From a bacterium (lineage in GTDB: Bacteria; UBA8248), in assembly GCA_027622355.1 (NCBI GenBank), contig JAQBZT010000120.1, forward strand, positions 1 through 8,206: a stretch of 8,206 nt of DNA, given 5' to 3'. Below the pieces are notes generated by a model. The model was not told the origin of the DNA, did not search any database, and saw only the letters and a program-made list of their open reading frames with translations. The translations under genes were made by a program, and so were the position numbers. Positions 6,367 through 8,206 of this stretch are shown here, in pieces. Numbering within the stretch: position 1 is the first letter of the stretch; each line of letters begins with the position of its first letter.

Positions 6367-7143
6367 TTAATCGAAGACACCCCCCACCTGAAAGATACCT
6401 CGGATGTGGCTCACGAACTTGCCGAACTCCGGCGTCGTCATTATATCGAGGGTACGGGGCCTGGAAAAACGCACCTCAAGCACCTCCGCGATGCGGCCCG
6501 GGCGAGGTGTCATGACGACCACCCGGTCGCCGAGGAAAATGGCCTCCGGGATGCTGTGGGTGATGAAGAAAACCGTCTTTCCGCTCTCCATCCAGATGCG
6601 CTGGAGCTCGAGATTCATCTGCTCGCGCGTCATCGCGTCGAGCGCCCCGAAGGGCTCGTCCATCAGCAGCACGGCCGGGTCGTGGACCAGGGCGCGCGTG
6701 ATCGATACCCGCTGTTGCATCCCGCCTGAGAGCTCGAAGGGATATTTCTGCTCGAAGCCCTCTAGGCCCACCAGGCGAAGAAGGGACCGCGCCCGGTCGA
6801 GGAACCGCGCCCGATCGAGGTCCTGAACGTCGATGGGCAGCATCGTGTTCTCGAGCACGGTCCGCCACTGGAGTAGGACCGCGTCCTGGAACACCACCCC
6901 AATGTCACGCCGGGGGCCCTCGATGGGGGTGCCGCGGAGGGTGACCTCGCCCTCGGATTTGTCCAGGATGCCCGCGAAGATCTTGAGCAGGGTGCTCTTT
7001 CCGCACCCGCTGGGCCCCACGACCGAGATAAACTCGCCCTCGTAGATATTGAGGTCGATATCCTCAAGGGCGTTTACTTGGCCCCCCTCGAGTGTATCGT
7101 ATATCTTGGTGAGTCCCTGGCAAACGATGACGGATTCAGCCAA
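6367..7143 (-). CDS. ABC transporter ATP-binding protein, NitT/TauT (SsuB/TauB-like) family, 258 aa
   Basis: This is the cytoplasmic motor that powers the importer encoded downstream. All nucleotide-binding motifs are present and intact: Walker A GPSGCGKST (43-51), Q-loop VVFQD (83-87), signature LSGGMQQR (138-145), Walker B VLLMDEP (158-164), D-loop GALD (166-169) and H-loop THS (195-197). FQDAVLLQWRTVLEN after the Q-loop and MTPRPGRI (211-218) are typical of the SsuB/TauB/NrtD branch. The start is uncertain. A TTG at 7143 begins the conserved LAESVIVCQGLTKIY and has GGGAGA nine bases upstream. A GTG at 7179 is in frame but has no Shine-Dalgarno sequence and would add a basic, low-complexity extension. 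It is the first gene of the operon. I see no convincing promoter in the 150 bp upstream, which is mosaic sequence. Confidence 0.9.
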   Translation of the reverse strand: MAESVIVCQGLTKIYDTLEGGQVNALEDIDLNIYEGEFISVVGPSGCGKSTLLKIFAGILDKSEGEVTLRGTPIEGPRRDIGVVFQDAVLLQWRTVLENTMLPIDVQDLDRARFLDRARSLLRLVGLEGFEQKYPFELSGGMQQRVSITRALVHDPAVLLMDEPFGALDAMTREQMNLELQRIWMESGKTVFFITHSIPEAIFLGDRVVVMTPRPGRIAEVLEVRFSRPRTLDIMTTPEFGKFVSHIRGIFQVGGVFD

Positions 7144-7196
7144 GCCGACGTATCTCCCGCGGTTTCTCCCGCGCTGCACAGCCGTGCGGGCAGCGT

Positions 7197-7289
7197 GTCC
7201 CGACGGCCAACAACTACTACCCCATCGTCCCGGCCGACGTCACGGACTTACTGCCTTGCACGTACGGAAACATACGCTTCGACGGATAA
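7197..7289 (+). pseudogene. Possible C-terminal scrap of an unknown gene
   Basis: The frame reads VPTANNYYPIVPADV then TDLLPCTYGNIRFDG and ends in two consecutive stops (TAA TGA, 7287-7292). Most of its third codon positions are G or C, as in the real genes here. There is no start codon: upstream the frame runs into the 5' end of the divergent ATPase gene. It looks like the tail of a gene cut by a rearrangement. I do not recognise it. Confidence 0.22.
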
Positions 7290-7304
7290 TGAGAGTGCTT
7301 TGTC

Positions 7305-7463
7305 ATGGCGAAACCTTATCAAGACGTGACAGAGAAGCAGCATACTGCGAGGAAGATGATCTTGAAAGTCACGGACCTGGTTACGCTAGCAAATCCCGCC
7401 GCACCCCGCCATTGGGCCCAGCTCACGCCGACGGAGGAAGCCGCAGGCGCTCGCGCTCAATGA
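7305..7463 (+). CDS. Small hypothetical ORF, 52 aa, weak support
   Basis: An ATG frame starts MAKPYQDVTEKQHTARKM and ends ARAQ. No clear Shine-Dalgarno sequence precedes it, and codon usage is less GC-biased than in the neighbours. Near its end another frame (KPQALALNDRVHGELISLA) looks about as protein-like, so a frameshifted remnant is possible. I recognise no family, signal peptide or membrane segment. Confidence 0.2.
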   Translation: MAKPYQDVTEKQHTARKMILKVTDLVTLANPAAPRHWAQLTPTEEAAGARAQ

Positions 7464-7465
7464 TC

Positions 7466-7478
7466 GTGTGCATGGCGA
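7466..7478 (+). repeat. 13-bp direct repeat, copy 2 (GTGTGCATGGCGA)
   Basis: Identical to 4336-4348, on the far side of the ABC operon. Over 7467-7481 it also matches the ftsH-breakpoint copy (3119-3133) at 14 of 15 positions. Confidence 0.3.
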
Positions 7479-7492
7479 ATTGATAAGTTTAG

Positions 7493-7504
7493 CCTGAATT
7501 CAGG
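7493..7504. repeat. 12-bp perfect palindrome CCTGAATTCAGG
   Basis: A perfectly self-complementary 12-mer lies 15 bases after the second direct-repeat copy and about 70 bases before the recognisable terminase sequence. It could be a protein-binding site or a chance palindrome. Confidence 0.3.
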
Positions 7505-7574
7505 TCTTTCGTCGCCTTGCCCGTCCAGTCCAAAAACTCATCTGAATCTATGCCGCCTCTCGGAAATAGTATCT

Positions 7575-7838
7575 GAGCATGGCATTGTTGCCCAATCGGC
7601 CAAGATCGAGTCGGGATATGTTCACCTTCCCGAAGAGAACAGGTGGCTTTCCGATTTTGAAATCGAGGTCCTCCAGTTCCCGAATGGGCGCCATGACGAT
7701 CAGGTCGACTCGATGTCCCAGGCCCTGGCGTGGGCCAAACCCCGCGGAAACCCCCTCATCGTGGCGGGTGGAACAAGGATATTTTCCTGGGAAAGCGGGG
7801 AATTTCGGCGTAGTTCCTGCCTTGACTCTTTCCCGTAA
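7575..7838 (+). pseudogene. terL: Phage terminase large subunit, C-terminal fragment
   Basis: The frame reads AQSAKIESGYVHLPEE, WLSDFEIEVLQ, then FPNGRHDDQVDSMSQALAW. This is the hallmark end of the large-terminase nuclease domain, which cuts concatemeric phage DNA during head packaging. The HDDQVD aspartates (7695-7700 and 7707-7709) belong to the RNase H-like nuclease site. Everything before this is absent: the ATPase motor and most of the nuclease, i.e. several hundred residues. No start codon or ribosome-binding site precedes it. After the conserved SQALAW the frame continues about 30 residues to a TAA at 7836. It marks a decayed prophage or other phage-derived element. It lies 33 bp upstream of the DUF2924 gene on the same strand. 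The minus-strand frame across it (to 7952) is its shadow. Confidence 0.8.
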
Positions 7839-7842
7839 GGAA

Positions 7843-7879
7843 GCGTCCATGTCCGGCAGGGAGGACTGGACATGGACGC
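7843..7879 (+). promoter_or_regulatory. Hairpin enclosing the DUF2924 start codon, with the Shine-Dalgarno sequence in the loop
   Basis: GCGTCCATGTCC (7843-7854) is the exact reverse complement of GGACATGGACGC (7868-7879). One G-U and one G-C pair extend the stem to 14 pairs around a 9-base loop (7857-7865). The DUF2924 ATG (7872-7874) is inside the 3' arm, while its AGGGAGG Shine-Dalgarno sequence fills the loop. In the mRNA this would hide the start codon. As DNA it could instead be a dimeric protein-binding site. Confidence 0.6.
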
Positions 7880-8206
7880 CAATCTCGAAGATGAAGTTAC
7901 CCGATTGAAAGAGCTGAATCTCCGCCAACTGCGAGAATATTGGGAGGCTCACCTGGGCGGATCCCCGCCCTCATGCAGGAGCGCCGATATTCTCCGGCGC
8001 ATCCTCGCCTATAAACTTCAGGAAGAGGCCCATGGCGGCCTCTCCCCGGCTGCCCGAAGGAAACTCCGAAAAATCGCCGGGTCGGATTCCCGAAATCCAA
8101 TTTCGGAACTCCCCCAGGGAGCAGGTCTCAAGCCCGGCACTATCCTGACGCGCGAGTGGCAAGGAACGCTTTATCAGGTCCGGGTTCTGGATGGGGAATT
8201 CGAATA
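7872..8206 (+). CDS. DUF2924 family protein, 3' end outside window
   Basis: At least 111 residues of a DUF2924 protein are visible, cut by the right edge. Family features in order: an acidic, Leu-rich start (MDANLEDEVTRLKELNLRQL) and the helix LREYWEAHLGGSPP. Next comes the hallmark LRRILAYKLQEEAHGG (41-56) with LSPAARRKLRKIA (57-69). After that LKPGT and REWQGTLYQVRVLDGEFE open the C-terminal part, whose family form continues with a short Tyr/Ser-rich region and a WNG motif. The ATG has AGGGAGG seven bases upstream. DUF2924 has no proven function. From general knowledge, these genes usually lie beside large serine recombinases and phage-like genes, so a recombinase just past the window edge is likely. 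The terminase fragment upstream fits that setting. Confidence 0.85.
   Translation, partial: MDANLEDEVTRLKELNLRQLREYWEAHLGGSPPSCRSADILRRILAYKLQEEAHGGLSPAARRKLRKIAGSDSRNPISELPQGAGLKPGTILTREWQGTLYQVRVLDGEFE

Larger units (their letters stand above)
7144..7574. other. Mosaic spacer between the ABC operon and the terminase remnant
   Basis: About 430 bp with no convincing intact gene. It holds a coding-like scrap (7197-7289), a small unsupported ORF (7305-7463), the second copy of the 13-bp repeat (7466-7478) and a 12-bp palindrome (7493-7504). A frame in phase with the terminase remnant is open from 7464, but its translation to about 7570 shows nothing recognisable. It should contain the ABC operon promoter on the minus strand, yet I find no good -35/-10 pair. 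Confidence 0.5.

Noticed and set aside
7548..7952. 134-aa minus-strand open frame
   Set aside because: Antisense to the terminase fragment, whose motif is unambiguous, and to the DUF2924 start.

Overview
The window is GC-rich apart from a lower-GC stretch of roughly 3.12-4.4 kb. It looks like a chromosomal segment of a Gram-negative bacterium: it has a periplasmic binding protein with a signal peptide, an FtsH remnant, and GC-rich third codon positions. The gene mix (a short MetE-like methyltransferase, a NitT/TauT-type transporter, a HigBA-like pair and DUF2924) is what one sees in uncultivated, soil- or marine-type proteobacteria-like lineages. No feature fixes the taxon.

Layout from left to right. 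(1) The 3' part of a zinc-dependent, cobalamin-independent methionine-synthase-like gene (+) enters from the left edge and overlaps, tail to tail, a GT4-type glycosyltransferase gene (-). (2) Upstream of the glycosyltransferase, on the same strand, is an ftsH copy cut off at about 3120. Its M41 protease half is intact, while the membrane segments and most of the AAA ATPase domain are missing. (3) A toxin-antitoxin operon (-, HigB/Gp49-like toxin then XRE antitoxin, 4-base overlap) follows, with a strong sigma70-type promoter so close to the start codon that the mRNA should be leaderless or nearly so. (4) A 296-bp non-coding element with 54-bp imperfect terminal inverted repeats (MITE-like) sits behind that promoter. 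(5) A complete three-gene ABC importer operon of the NitT/TauT type (-) reads ATPase, then periplasmic binding protein, then permease. (6) About 430 bp with no convincing intact gene comes next. (7) The last 70 codons or so of a phage terminase large subunit are followed by the 5' part of a DUF2924 gene (+). A near-perfect 14-bp hairpin covers the DUF2924 start codon and presents its Shine-Dalgarno sequence in the loop.

How it fits together. The complete, plausibly working units are the ABC importer, the toxin-antitoxin pair and the glycosyltransferase. The methyltransferase and DUF2924 genes are cut only by the window edges. The rest is a mosaic of breakpoints: truncated ftsH, truncated terminase, two short coding-like scraps flanking the ABC operon, an inverted repeat at the ftsH break, and a short sequence (GTGTGCATGGCGA and variants) present at three of the boundaries. 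This suggests repeated insertion and deletion by mobile DNA, with the toxin-antitoxin pair and the DUF2924 gene as typical mobile cargo. I see no tRNA, rRNA or CRISPR array, and no convincing intrinsic terminator.
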